Below are positions 31,860 to 40,124 of a stretch of DNA of 64,000 bases, one piece after another. Position numbers and translations under genes: made by a program. This DNA comes from Mangrovimicrobium sediminis (lineage in GTDB: Bacteria; Pseudomonadota; Gammaproteobacteria; Pseudomonadales; Halieaceae), in the NCBI RefSeq assembly GCF_004745945.1, contig NZ_SRLE01000009.1:124001-188000 (forward strand). The letters are read 5' to 3'. Position 1 is the stretch's first letter, and each line of letters begins with the position of its first letter. Below the pieces are notes generated by a model. The model searched no databases, was not told the origin of the DNA, and worked only from the letters and a program-made list of their open reading frames with translations.

Positions 31860-33470
31860 ATGAAAACCGACCTCACCCGCCGCCAGGCGCTGCTGTTGCT
31901 GGCGCAGGCCGCGGGCTCGTCCGCAGTCGCCTTCCAGGCCGCGCGCGCCTTCGGCTTCGCCGCCGACCCGGGCGAGGCGCAACCGGTACAGCTGCGCCCC
32001 CTGGGCGAGCGCAAGCGCTCGGTGATCATCCTCGGTGCGGGCATCAGCGGCCTGGTCAGCGCCTATGAATTGCAGCGCGCCGGCTACGACGTCACCCTGT
32101 TCGAGGCCTCCGGGCGCCTCGGCGGGCGCAACCTCACCGTGCGTCACGGTGATGTTATCGACGAGGCCGGCAACCGGCAGACCTGCCGCTTCGACGACCA
32201 GCCTCACCTGTATTTCAATGCCGGGCCCGCGCGCATCCCCGCGGTGCACACCGGCATCATGCACTACTGCCGCGCCCTCGGTGTGGAAATGGAGCTGTTC
32301 AGCAACCACAACAAGAACTGCTTCACCCAGGACGACGACGCCTTCGGCGGCAAGCCGATGCGCATCCGCGAAGTAGAGGCCGACGCCCGCGGCTTCATGG
32401 CCGAACTCCTGGCCAAGACCCTGCCCGGCGCCGGGCTCGACCAGCCCTTCGACGCCCAGGACCTGGAGCGCCTGCGCGCCTTCCTGAAAAGCTACGGCGA
32501 TCTCGACCACAACTACCGCTACCGTGGTTCGGCCCGCGCCGGATACGCCGCCGGCGGTGCGCTGGAGCCCGGGGTCATCCGCGACCCGCTCGCGTTTCGC
32601 GAATTGCTCAGGACAACCTTCACCACCGGGCCGCTGAACTGGCGGGACATGCCCTGGCCGGACCACGGCGCGATGAACTTCGCCGAGGGCGAGGACCAGG
32701 CGCCGGCCATGCTGACCCCGCGCGGAGGCATGGACCAGATCGTGCAGGGTTTCGCCCGCGCGCTGCACTGCGACATCCGTCTCGGCGCCCATGTTCAGCG
32801 CGTCACCCTGGGCGAGGACGGGGTCGACATCGACTACCGCCAGGACGGCGAGCTGCGCTCGGCGCGCGGCGATTACTGCCTCAATTGCATTCCCACGCAC
32901 CTGATGACCGGCATCGCCAACAATTTCCCGGTGGACTACAACTGGGCGCTGGGCACCGCCCAGCCCGGCAAGATGTTCAAGATCGGCCTGCAGGCCAGCG
33001 AGCGCTTCTGGGAGGCCGAGGGCATCTACGCCGGCATCAGCTGGACCCGGCAGGACATCACCCAGATCTGGTATCCGCAACAGGGCATCTTCGCGCGCAA
33101 GGGAATCGTGCTGGGCGCCTATGCCTGGGACCCGGCCATCATCGACCGCTTCGCCCCCCTGGATCACACCCAGCGCCTGGCCAAGGCCCTGGCCGAGGGC
33201 GAGAGGGTGCACCCGCACGGTTACACCCGCTACATGGAGAACGGCGTCTCCATCTGCTGGCACCGCATGAACCATATGATGGGCTGCAATTCCCACTGGA
33301 GCGCCGAGGGCCTGGAGCGCGGCTACCCCATCCTCAGCCAACCCGCCGGACGGCACTACATGATGGGCGACCAGCTCAGCCTGCTCTCCGGCTGGCAGGA
33401 GGGCGCCGTGCGCTCCGCCTGGCGCGCGCTGGAAGACATCGAACGGCGCGAACACGCGGCCGCCGTATAA
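31860..33470 (+). CDS. Tat-exported flavin amine oxidase
   Basis: A 536-residue FAD-dependent oxidoreductase. The N terminus has a twin-arginine-type signal (TRRQALLLLAQAAG). The FAD-binding fold is clear: VIILGAGISGLVSAYELQRAGYDVTLFEASGRLGGR. The rest fits the flavin monoamine/L-amino-acid oxidase family. It would oxidise an amine or amino acid in the periplasm, giving an imine and peroxide. GGAG lies nine bases before the ATG at 31860; the frame upstream is not supported. A RidA-like protein with a signal peptide follows 55 bases later, which fits disposal of reactive imines or enamines. Confidence 0.88.
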   Translation: MKTDLTRRQALLLLAQAAGSSAVAFQAARAFGFAADPGEAQPVQLRPLGERKRSVIILGAGISGLVSAYELQRAGYDVTLFEASGRLGGRNLTVRHGDVIDEAGNRQTCRFDDQPHLYFNAGPARIPAVHTGIMHYCRALGVEMELFSNHNKNCFTQDDDAFGGKPMRIREVEADARGFMAELLAKTLPGAGLDQPFDAQDLERLRAFLKSYGDLDHNYRYRGSARAGYAAGGALEPGVIRDPLAFRELLRTTFTTGPLNWRDMPWPDHGAMNFAEGEDQAPAMLTPRGGMDQIVQGFARALHCDIRLGAHVQRVTLGEDGVDIDYRQDGELRSARGDYCLNCIPTHLMTGIANNFPVDYNWALGTAQPGKMFKIGLQASERFWEAEGIYAGISWTRQDITQIWYPQQGIFARKGIVLGAYAWDPAIIDRFAPLDHTQRLAKALAEGERVHPHGYTRYMENGVSICWHRMNHMMGCNSHWSAEGLERGYPILSQPAGRHYMMGDQLSLLSGWQEGAVRSAWRALEDIERREHAAAV

Positions 33471-33525
33471 CCACGGGGTCGCCGCGCGACCCGAACACCT
33501 GCCATCCCACCCCAGGAGTCCACCG

Positions 33526-34020
33526 ATGAAACACGCACTGTCCGCCAGCCTGCTCGCAATTACCGTGTGCGCCGCCGCCAGCTACGCGGCCGAGGTCACC
33601 CGCTATCCCCTGCCCGACAACAGCACGTTCCCCATCGCCGCCGCGGTTGAGGTGCCCGGTAACGCCGTAGTCTACGAAAGCGGCAAGGTACCGGCGCCCA
33701 GGGACCCCACCGCCAAGGGCGACCCGGCCGCGTTCTGGGGCAACACCGAGGAGCAGACCGACTCGGTGCTCGGCCGCATCGAGGCGTCGCTCAAGGCCAA
33801 GGGCCTGGACATGGGGGACGTGGTCAAGATGACGGTATTCCTGGTCGGCGACCCGGCCATGGGCGGCAAGATGGACTTCGCCGGTTTCATGAAAAGCTAC
33901 TCGCGCCACTTCGGTACCGAGGCGCAGCCGAACCTGCCCGCGCGCTCCGCGGTACAGGTTGCCGGACTGGTGGCCGAGGGCATGCTGGTGGAGATCGAGG
34001 TGATCGCCGTCCGGCCCTGA
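33526..34020 (+). CDS. Exported RidA-family imine/enamine deaminase
   Basis: A 164-residue protein: signal peptide (1 to about 21, ending SYAAEV), then a YjgF/YER057c/UK114 domain with VVYESGKVPAP, QTDSVLGRIEASLKAKGLDMGDVVKMTVFLV and PARSAVQVAGLVAEGMLVEIEVIAV; the conserved Arg contacts substrate carboxylate. Periplasmic RidA proteins are less common than cytoplasmic ones. Placement directly after a Tat-exported amine oxidase suggests the two work together. CAGGAG precedes the ATG. Confidence 0.9.
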   Translation: MKHALSASLLAITVCAAASYAAEVTRYPLPDNSTFPIAAAVEVPGNAVVYESGKVPAPRDPTAKGDPAAFWGNTEEQTDSVLGRIEASLKAKGLDMGDVVKMTVFLVGDPAMGGKMDFAGFMKSYSRHFGTEAQPNLPARSAVQVAGLVAEGMLVEIEVIAVRP

Positions 34021-34149
34021 CCGGCGCGCAGCGCGAGGACCCGGCCCGGCGACAGGGCCGGTCGACGGCGGTGCGGGCATTGTCGAGAACGCCGCGGCCC
34101 CTGCCCGCATAATGCCGACGATACCCACCGGCAGCGGGAACGCGCGGCC

Positions 34150-35328
34150 ATGCAGCCAACGCCATTCACACTCGACGTCCCCCAGGCGCAGCTCGACGAC
34201 CTGCACGCGCGCCTGGACGCCACGCGCTGGCCGGACGACCTCGACAACGCGGATTGGCGCTACGGCGTAGAGGCCGGCTGGCTGCGCGAGATGGTCCAGT
34301 ACTGGCGCGCGGAGTACGACTGGCGCGCCACCGAGCGGCGCATCAACGCGCTGCCCAACTACCGCGTGGAGATCGACGGCAACCCGCTGCACTTCGTTCA
34401 CCTGCGCGGCAAGGGTCCCGCGCCGACACCCCTGTTGCTGATCCACGGCTGGCCGTGGACCTTCATGGATTTCGAAGCCGTCATCGGCCCGCTGACCGAT
34501 CCCGCCAGTCACGGCGGCGACCCGGTGGATGCCTTCGACCTGGTCATCCCCTCGCTGCCCGGGCACGGCCTGTCCATGCCGCTGGCGCACAGCGGATTGG
34601 ACGTGCCGGCGCACGCGGCGCTGTTCAGCAAACTGATGACCAAAGTGCTGGGCTATACCGGGTTCGGCGTGGCCGGCGGCGACTGGGGCGCGGCGATCAG
34701 CCACCTCATCGCCCACCACTTCCCGCAGCAGGTGACCGGCCTGCTCGCCAGCATCCCCTACTATCCCGGCCTGGACCTCAACACCCTGGCCGCGCAGGAC
34801 TACGCCGCGGACGAGCAGTGGATGCTCGAGCGCTCGTCCACCATCACGCCACAGGTGATCAGCCATTTCGTCGTGCAAAGCAACGAGCCGCAGACCCTGG
34901 CCTATGCCCTGGCCGACTCGCCGGTCGGTACCGCCGCCTGGCTGTGGGCGCGACGGCGCGCCTGGAGCGACTGCGACGGCGATGTGCTCGCGGCCTTCGA
35001 CCGCGATTTCCTGTGCACCCAGGCCTCGCTGTACTGGCTCAACGGCAGCATCGCCACCTCGCTGCGCACCTACTGCGAACACGCCCGCGCCGGCGGCCTG
35101 CCGTTCCGGCCGCTGCACCAGCGCACGCCGGTGATCGACACGCCCTGCGGCTACCTGGTCGCGCCGCGCGAGGTGATGCTCATTCCGCGCGCCCCGGTGG
35201 CGCGCAACACCAACCTGCAGCGCTGGACCTGCCTGCCGCGCGGCGGGCACTTTTCCTTCGCCGAGGCGCCGGAGCTGTGGACGCAGGAGCTGCGCGACTT
35301 CTTCCGGCCGCTGCGCAGCGCCAGCTGA
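34150..35328 (+). CDS. Epoxide hydrolase (EHN-type alpha/beta hydrolase)
   Basis: A 392-residue enzyme with the N-terminal EHN domain (residues 3 to about 110, PFTLDVPQAQLDDLHARLDATRWPDD) and an alpha/beta-hydrolase core. Oxyanion motif HGWPWTF (about 98), nucleophile Asp in GGDWGAAISHLIA (about 178) and the C-terminal catalytic His in GGHFSFAEAPE (about 365). It hydrolyses epoxides to diols. Followed 40 bases later by the PQQ dehydrogenase on the same strand; the two may form a short degradative unit, but the substrate is not evident. Confidence 0.9.
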   Translation: MQPTPFTLDVPQAQLDDLHARLDATRWPDDLDNADWRYGVEAGWLREMVQYWRAEYDWRATERRINALPNYRVEIDGNPLHFVHLRGKGPAPTPLLLIHGWPWTFMDFEAVIGPLTDPASHGGDPVDAFDLVIPSLPGHGLSMPLAHSGLDVPAHAALFSKLMTKVLGYTGFGVAGGDWGAAISHLIAHHFPQQVTGLLASIPYYPGLDLNTLAAQDYAADEQWMLERSSTITPQVISHFVVQSNEPQTLAYALADSPVGTAAWLWARRRAWSDCDGDVLAAFDRDFLCTQASLYWLNGSIATSLRTYCEHARAGGLPFRPLHQRTPVIDTPCGYLVAPREVMLIPRAPVARNTNLQRWTCLPRGGHFSFAEAPELWTQELRDFFRPLRSAS

Positions 35329-35368
35329 CGCGCGACGCCAACCGACAGGAACCCCACCGGACTTGACC

Positions 35369-37696
35369 ATGCCCCGCCTCGCCACCTGGATTTTCACCGC
35401 CCTGTTCGCCGCGCTGGGCATCGCCCACGCCATCGGCGGAACCCAATTGCTGCTGGCCGGCGGCAGCGGCTACTTCCTGCTCGCCGGCGTCCTGCTGCTG
35501 GGCACGGCGCTGGCCCTGGGCCTGGGGCGCGGCGCGGCGGTGAGCCTGTACGGGCTGTACCTGCTGCTGACCCTGGGCTGGAGCTGGTGGGAAGTGGGCC
35601 TGGACGGCTGGGCCCTGGCACCGCGCCTGCTGCAGCCGGCGGTACTCGGCCTGCTGTTCACCGCACTGCCGTTCTCCGCGTTGCGCGGCAGGCCCTGGCG
35701 CGGGACGGTAACCCTGCCCGCCCTGGCCTGCTGCGCGCTGGTCGCCATCGCCGGCATCGCCGCGGTACTGCCCGACACGCGCCCGCTGTACAAGATCCCG
35801 CCGGAGCAGGTGGCCGAGGCCGCCAGCGAGTGGCGCAACTGGGGCAACACGCCGGGCGGCACGCGCTTTGTGGCCAGCAACCAGATCAACACGGTGAACG
35901 TGGACCAGCTGGAACTGGCCTGGCGCTACGACTCGGACCTGCCGCTGCCGCTCTACCCGAATTTCGAGGTGACCCCGCTGATGGCCGACGGCCGCCTGTA
36001 CGCCTGCCTCAAGGCCGGGGTGGTGGTAGCGCTGGAAGCGGAGAGCGGTCGTGAGGTCTGGCGCTACACCACGCCGGACCTCGACAGCTTCGATTTCACC
36101 GCAGTGTTCGGCGCCAAGTGCCGTGGCGTGTCGTTCTACGAGTCACCGCAGCCGCAGGCGCAGTGCGGCCAACGGGTGATTTTCGCCAGCCCCGACGGCC
36201 GCCTGCGCGCGGTGGACGCCGCCACCGGCGAAGCCTGCGCGGGCTTCGGGAAGAACGGCGCGGTCGACCTGCACGCGGGCATGGCGCGGCAATTGCCGGA
36301 GTCGCGCCGCAAGGTCGCGGCGATCCCCTCCTCGCCGCCGGCCATTATCGACGGCGTCATCGTGGTCGGCCAGACCGTCTCCGACCTCGCCTCGCTGGAT
36401 GCACCCTCCGGCGTGGTGCGCGGCTACGACGCCGAGACCGGCGCCCTGCGCTGGGCCTGGAACGCGGCCCAGGCCGAAGGTGAGGACCCGGACGACGCCT
36501 ACGCCCGCGCCACGCCCAATGCCTGGGGGCCGATCAGCGGCGACCCGGACCTCGGGCTGGTATTCGTACCGCTGGGCAACAGCCCGCCGGACTACTACGG
36601 CGGCCAGCGGCCGGAGTCGCTGGACCGCTTCACCACCGCCATCATTGCCCTCGACGCCGCGAGCGGCAGGCTGCGCTGGTCATTCCAGACCGTGCACCAC
36701 GACCTGTGGGACTACGACCTCGCCGCGCAGCCGGTGGCCGTGGACCTGCCCGGTGAATACGGCAAGGTGCCTGCGCTGCTGGTGCCCACCAAGCTGGCAG
36801 AGATCTTCGTACTCGACCGGCGCACCGGCAGACCCATCGACCCGGTGATAGAACAGCCGGTACCCCAGGGCGGCGTACCCGGGGAGCGCACCGCGCCGAC
36901 CCAGCCGCAGACCACCGGCTTCCCGTCCCTGGCCGGCCCGAAGTTGCGCGAGGAGGACATGTGGGGCATGACCCCGCTGGACCAGCTGTGGTGCCGGCTG
37001 CGCTTTCGCCAGGCCAATTACGAGGGCCCATTCACCCCGGTTACCGAACAGGACACCATCATGTTTCCCGGCACCGCCGGGGGCATCAACTGGGGCAGCG
37101 TGTCGGTGGATACCGAACGCGGCCTGCTGGTGGTCAACACCCTGCGCTTCGCCAACTTCGGCCGCCTGATCCGCCGCGAGCAGGCCGCGGCGGAGAAGTT
37201 TGGCGGCAAGGAGGGCACGGCGGTGTTCGAACAGGCCGGCACGCCGTACATCTTCGCCCAGTCGACGTTCATGTCGCCGCTCGGTGTGCCCTGCCAGCGC
37301 CCGCCCTACGGCACCATCCACGGCCTCGACCTCGCCTCGCGGCGACAGGTGTGGAGCCACAGTTTCGGCACCTCGGCGAAGTCCGGCCCGTTCAACATCC
37401 CGACCCTGCTGCCGATCCGCATGGGCGTGCCGAACATGGGCGGCTCGATCATCACCGCCGGCGGCGTCGCGTTTATCGGCGCCGCGCAGGACCGCAAACT
37501 GCGCGCCCTGGACAGCGCCAGCGGCCGGGAACTGTGGAGTTACGAGCTGCCGGCGATCGCCGCGGCGACGCCGATGTCATTCGTCTCCGCCAGCGACGGG
37601 CGGCAGTACGTGGTGATCGCCGCGGGCGGCCACTACGGCATTCCCGGCCCCTCCGCGGCGGCCATCCTCGCCTTCGCCCTGCCGCGCGCGGAATAA
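35369..37696 (+). CDS. Membrane-bound PQQ-dependent dehydrogenase (glucose/quinate type)
   Basis: A 775-residue quinoprotein. Residues 1 to about 130 hold four to five membrane helices as in mGDH, and the rest is an eight-bladed propeller (WRNWGNTPGGTRF, NLDQLELAWRY-like pattern, WDYDLAAQPVAVDL, the GGSI..GGVAFIGAAQDRKLRALD C-terminal blades). It should oxidise a sugar or polyol in the periplasm and pass electrons to ubiquinone. Length fits the glucose/quinate dehydrogenase family. The frame can start at a TTG at 35363, but ATG at 35369 is preferred. Confidence 0.88.
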   Translation: MPRLATWIFTALFAALGIAHAIGGTQLLLAGGSGYFLLAGVLLLGTALALGLGRGAAVSLYGLYLLLTLGWSWWEVGLDGWALAPRLLQPAVLGLLFTALPFSALRGRPWRGTVTLPALACCALVAIAGIAAVLPDTRPLYKIPPEQVAEAASEWRNWGNTPGGTRFVASNQINTVNVDQLELAWRYDSDLPLPLYPNFEVTPLMADGRLYACLKAGVVVALEAESGREVWRYTTPDLDSFDFTAVFGAKCRGVSFYESPQPQAQCGQRVIFASPDGRLRAVDAATGEACAGFGKNGAVDLHAGMARQLPESRRKVAAIPSSPPAIIDGVIVVGQTVSDLASLDAPSGVVRGYDAETGALRWAWNAAQAEGEDPDDAYARATPNAWGPISGDPDLGLVFVPLGNSPPDYYGGQRPESLDRFTTAIIALDAASGRLRWSFQTVHHDLWDYDLAAQPVAVDLPGEYGKVPALLVPTKLAEIFVLDRRTGRPIDPVIEQPVPQGGVPGERTAPTQPQTTGFPSLAGPKLREEDMWGMTPLDQLWCRLRFRQANYEGPFTPVTEQDTIMFPGTAGGINWGSVSVDTERGLLVVNTLRFANFGRLIRREQAAAEKFGGKEGTAVFEQAGTPYIFAQSTFMSPLGVPCQRPPYGTIHGLDLASRRQVWSHSFGTSAKSGPFNIPTLLPIRMGVPNMGGSIITAGGVAFIGAAQDRKLRALDSASGRELWSYELPAIAAATPMSFVSASDGRQYVVIAAGGHYGIPGPSAAAILAFALPRAE

Positions 37697-37724
37697 CCCC
37701 GGCGCGCGGGCGGCGCCGGGAGTC

Positions 37725-38870
37725 TCAGAACTTCACCACCACGCCAAAGCGCTCGCAGTAGTCGCGGTAGCGCTCGCGGATGGCGCCTGCGCTGAGACCG
37801 TAGTCGGCCAGGTTGTACTGGTGACTGCCGTGCTTGCCCTTGGGGTTGGCGGCCATGTAGGCGTGCATCGCCGCCTCGGCGGCGTCGGTGAAGGGCTCGT
37901 CGAAATGCGCGTACAACTTGCGCAACTCGCCGATCGGGTCGCGCATCACGTCGGCGTACTGCAGGTCGTAGATCGCGTCCCATCCGTGCTGCGTCTTGTA
38001 GGCCAGGGTGCGCTCGATCATCACGTCGAAGGTCTCCAGCAGCATCTGCCCGATCGCCTCGAGATCGACCTGCTCGCTGAACATCGGCCGCACCGCCTTG
38101 AGCAGGCTGCACGCCGAAGCCACCACGTCCACCGGGTCGCGGTGGGTCATGGCCAGCCGCGCATCCGGGTAGACCTCGGTCAGCGCATCCAGGTACAGCG
38201 GATGCCAGGGGTTCTTCAGGGTCCAGTTGCCCGGCGCGTGGGCCTGCAGCAGCTGCAGGAAACGCTTGTGGAATCGAAACGCCGGCAGGTAGTCCGCCTC
38301 GTGCAGGAACCACTGGTGGTAGGACGGCACGTGGTACATGGAATCGTAGTACTGCGACACAAACGTCGGCGCCATGGCGAACTGGCACTCGGTGGGACTG
38401 TCGGCATCCTCGTAGTGAATCGCGGCGATATGCGGCGCGTATTTCAGCGCCATCTGGGTCTGCGCCTGGCAGGCGTCATAGCGCGGCCCGGCGTGCAACT
38501 CCTCCGGACGCGGCGGCGGCACGGGGTCCAGCGATTCCCAGCGCAGGAAACTACGCCGGGCGGGATCGACGCTCAACAGGTTGATCGCCAGGGTGGTTCC
38601 GGTGCGCGGCAAACCGAACACGAACAGTGGCTTTTCAACCGGCTGCTCGAGCAGCTGCGGATGCTGCGCCAGGTAATCCTCGACCTTGAACTGGATCGCC
38701 AGCGAACTCACCAGGTTGGCCTCCACCCCCTGCGCACCGCGCTCTGATAACAGCGCCTCGTCGTTGAGCGCATCCACGAGGCGCTCCAGGGCCTGCAAAC
38801 TGTAGGGCTCGGGTTCGCGCTTGCTATCAGCCTGCGCGCGGGCACTCTCGATGATCTGGGCGACTTGCAT
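37725..38870 (-). CDS. Sulfotransferase-family protein
   Basis: A 381-residue protein with the PAPS-binding 5'-phosphosulfate loop GLPRTGTTLAINLLS (about residue 80) and the 3'-phosphate region around MTHRDPVDVVAS (about 220-240), typical of bacterial sulfotransferases that modify small molecules or glycans. AAGGAGCCCACC directly precedes the ATG at 38870; the frame upstream is not needed. A promoter with a nested dyad lies about 60 bases upstream. Confidence 0.85.
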   Translation of the reverse strand: MQVAQIIESARAQADSKREPEPYSLQALERLVDALNDEALLSERGAQGVEANLVSSLAIQFKVEDYLAQHPQLLEQPVEKPLFVFGLPRTGTTLAINLLSVDPARRSFLRWESLDPVPPPRPEELHAGPRYDACQAQTQMALKYAPHIAAIHYEDADSPTECQFAMAPTFVSQYYDSMYHVPSYHQWFLHEADYLPAFRFHKRFLQLLQAHAPGNWTLKNPWHPLYLDALTEVYPDARLAMTHRDPVDVVASACSLLKAVRPMFSEQVDLEAIGQMLLETFDVMIERTLAYKTQHGWDAIYDLQYADVMRDPIGELRKLYAHFDEPFTDAAEAAMHAYMAANPKGKHGSHQYNLADYGLSAGAIRERYRDYCERFGVVVKF

Positions 38871-38898
38871 GGTGGGCTCCTTGGGCTGGCTTTCGTGA

Positions 38899-38940
38899 CC
38901 GCAGATATTCAACACCACTGTTGTAAATGTCAATCTGCGG
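38899..38940 (-). promoter_or_regulatory. Sulfotransferase promoter with nested palindromes
   Basis: On the minus strand a perfect -35 TTGACA (38928-38933) is followed 17 bases later by GAATAT as a weak -10. Between them lies an inverted repeat CAACA-CCAC-TGTTG (38910-38923), and the whole is flanked by perfect 8-base arms CCGCAGAT/ATCTGCGG (38899-38906 and 38933-38940). This looks like a repressor site overlapping the promoter. The regulator is not identified. Confidence 0.55.
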
Positions 38941-39015
38941 GTTGGGTTTGATCCGCTGCTGGGGACGGGCTGGCTGGGGTATCGCGGCGAGCTTTATGGT
39001 TTCGGGGTTGGCCGG

Positions 39016-39072
39016 AAGCGTCAGCCCTTCCCGGGTGAGAAAAGCGCACTCACCCGGGAAGGGCTGACGCTT
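39016..39072. repeat. Perfect 24-bp inverted repeat, 9-base loop
   Basis: AAGCGTCAGCCCTTCCCGGG plus TGAG (39016-39039) is exactly reversed at 39049-39072 around AAAAGCGCA. The outer flanks GGCCGG and CTGGCC add five more pairs with one mismatch, giving about 30-bp arms. Far too long for an ordinary terminator; resembles REP/MITE-type palindromes. Confidence 0.9.
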
Positions 39073-39517
39073 CTGGCCGATTGAAACCGCGTTGGCTGCG
39101 GGAAAGCTGCGAAGTCCGTTCGCCACTTCCGGCCCGGCAGTGCGGCTGTTGGCCGCTCCAGTCTGGCGCCGCTCCGCGGTGCCCTCAGTTGGTCGGGAGC
39201 CTTAAAGCGCTTCGCTGTCTCCCTCCACGCCCTCGGCGCCAGACGTGATTTCCGCGGCCAACACCCCCGCTGCCGGGCCTCGCATTGCGTGAGCCGCCGT
39301 GTTTGGAGGATCGAGCCGCAAGTGCCGGGAGACGGGCGGGTGGAGCGCTCGCAAAAGACGCGCCGAGGAAGTGGAGCGAGACCGCTTGCGGGCTCGCGAC
39401 CGCCCGAGGGCACCCCGGAGGGGCGCGATCTTCAGAGCGCTCCGCCCGCGGGTCTCACGGCAACTCTCCCACCCCCTGGATCGGCAGGCGATCACCGGTG
39501 GAGTAGCCCCCGAAGCA

Positions 39518-39594
39518 GGCAGTCGTGGGTGTGGTACGCCCCCGCCGCGACTGAGCTTTTGGAGCGTCGGGGGCGTACCACACCCACGACTGCC
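39518..39594. repeat. Perfect 27-bp inverted repeat, 23-base loop
   Basis: Arm 39518-39544 (starting GGCAGTCGTGGGTGTGG) pairs exactly with 39568-39594. It ends 19 bases before the stop of the minus-strand MarR gene and so lies just past that gene's 3' end, where it could act in termination or mRNA stability. It has no detectable sequence likeness to the palindrome at 39016, so the two may be different repeat families. Confidence 0.9.
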
Positions 39595-39612
39595 GATCAG
39601 CAAAACCCCGAC

Positions 39613-40050
39613 CTAATCAACCTCCGACACGTTGTCGAGCATCTTCCGCCCCGTAGCCACAAACGCCGCCAGTTCCCGCTCCGAAAGCCCCTCAACGTAT
39701 TGCCGCTCCACATCCTGCTCAACCTCCCGCACCCGCCCAACCAGCCGCTTCGCCCGCCCCGTAAGCTGCAGCACCTGGCTGCGCCCGTCAGTAGGATGCG
39801 GCGAACGCTTCACCAGCCCCTGCCGTTCCAGCTCCTTCACCAGGCGCGTGATCTGCGCCTTGTCGCGCCCACTGCGCTGGCACAGGCGGTTGGCCGTGCA
39901 CTGGGGTTCCTCGTCGATCACCTGCAGCATGCGCACGTGCATGCCGCCGAGGTCCAGCCCGGATTCGCGCACCGCCTGGTGGCAGCGCACCTTGAATTGG
40001 AATGCGAGCTGCCACAGCAGGTCGCGCACCGTGTCCTGTTCGATGGTCAT
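39613..40050 (-). CDS. MarR-family transcriptional regulator
   Basis: A 145-residue winged-helix regulator: CTANRLCQRSGRDKAQITRLVKELERQGLVKRSPHPTDGRSQ is the recognition helix and wing (about residues 55-100). It reads divergently from the siderophore-interacting flavoprotein/SDR genes, across a 74-base gap with two dyads, so it probably represses both directions. ATG at 40050 is used; an in-frame TTG at 40065 is possible. Confidence 0.88.
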   Translation of the reverse strand: MTIEQDTVRDLLWQLAFQFKVRCHQAVRESGLDLGGMHVRMLQVIDEEPQCTANRLCQRSGRDKAQITRLVKELERQGLVKRSPHPTDGRSQVLQLTGRAKRLVGRVREVEQDVERQYVEGLSERELAAFVATGRKMLDNVSEVD

Positions 40051-40051
40051 A

Positions 40052-40086
40052 GTTGACTTTATCAACCTATCAATTTATAGTTGATA
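40052..40086. promoter_or_regulatory. Two dyads between divergent MarR and SIP genes
   Basis: GTTGA-CTTTA-TCAAC (40052-40066) and TATCAA-TTTATAG-TTGATA (40068-40086) are adjacent AT-rich inverted repeats in the gap between marR and the SIP gene. Their size and position are right for MarR operators with autoregulation. Both share a TCAA/TTGA half-site. Confidence 0.55.
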
Positions 40087-40124
40087 TTGTCTACTAAACA
40101 GCAAACGAGTACAAGGAAACGCGA

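Larger units (their letters stand above)
38871..39612. other. Long non-coding interval with two perfect inverted repeats
   Basis: About 740 bases between the sulfotransferase and MarR genes. Apart from the promoter near 38900 it holds no credible gene: the open frames are Arg/Ser-rich, overlap on both strands and lack ribosome binding sites. The two large palindromes at 39016-39072 and 39518-39594 bound most of it. This could be a non-autonomous mobile repeat or an RNA-level structure. Confidence 0.6.

Noticed and set aside
31599-33455. 618-residue minus-strand ORF
   Set aside because: It is antisense to the amine oxidase gene, which has clear FAD and Tat motifs. GC-rich third positions leave long open antisense frames; its composition (His/Val/Ala-rich) has no family signature.
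33376-35433. 685-residue minus-strand ORF
   Set aside because: Covers RidA and epoxide hydrolase genes in antisense; no recognisable motif or ribosome binding site.
39202-39603. 133-residue minus-strand ORF between the palindromes
   Set aside because: Arg/Ser-rich, overlaps plus-strand frames, no start signal and interrupted by a palindrome; typical of non-coding repeat DNA.
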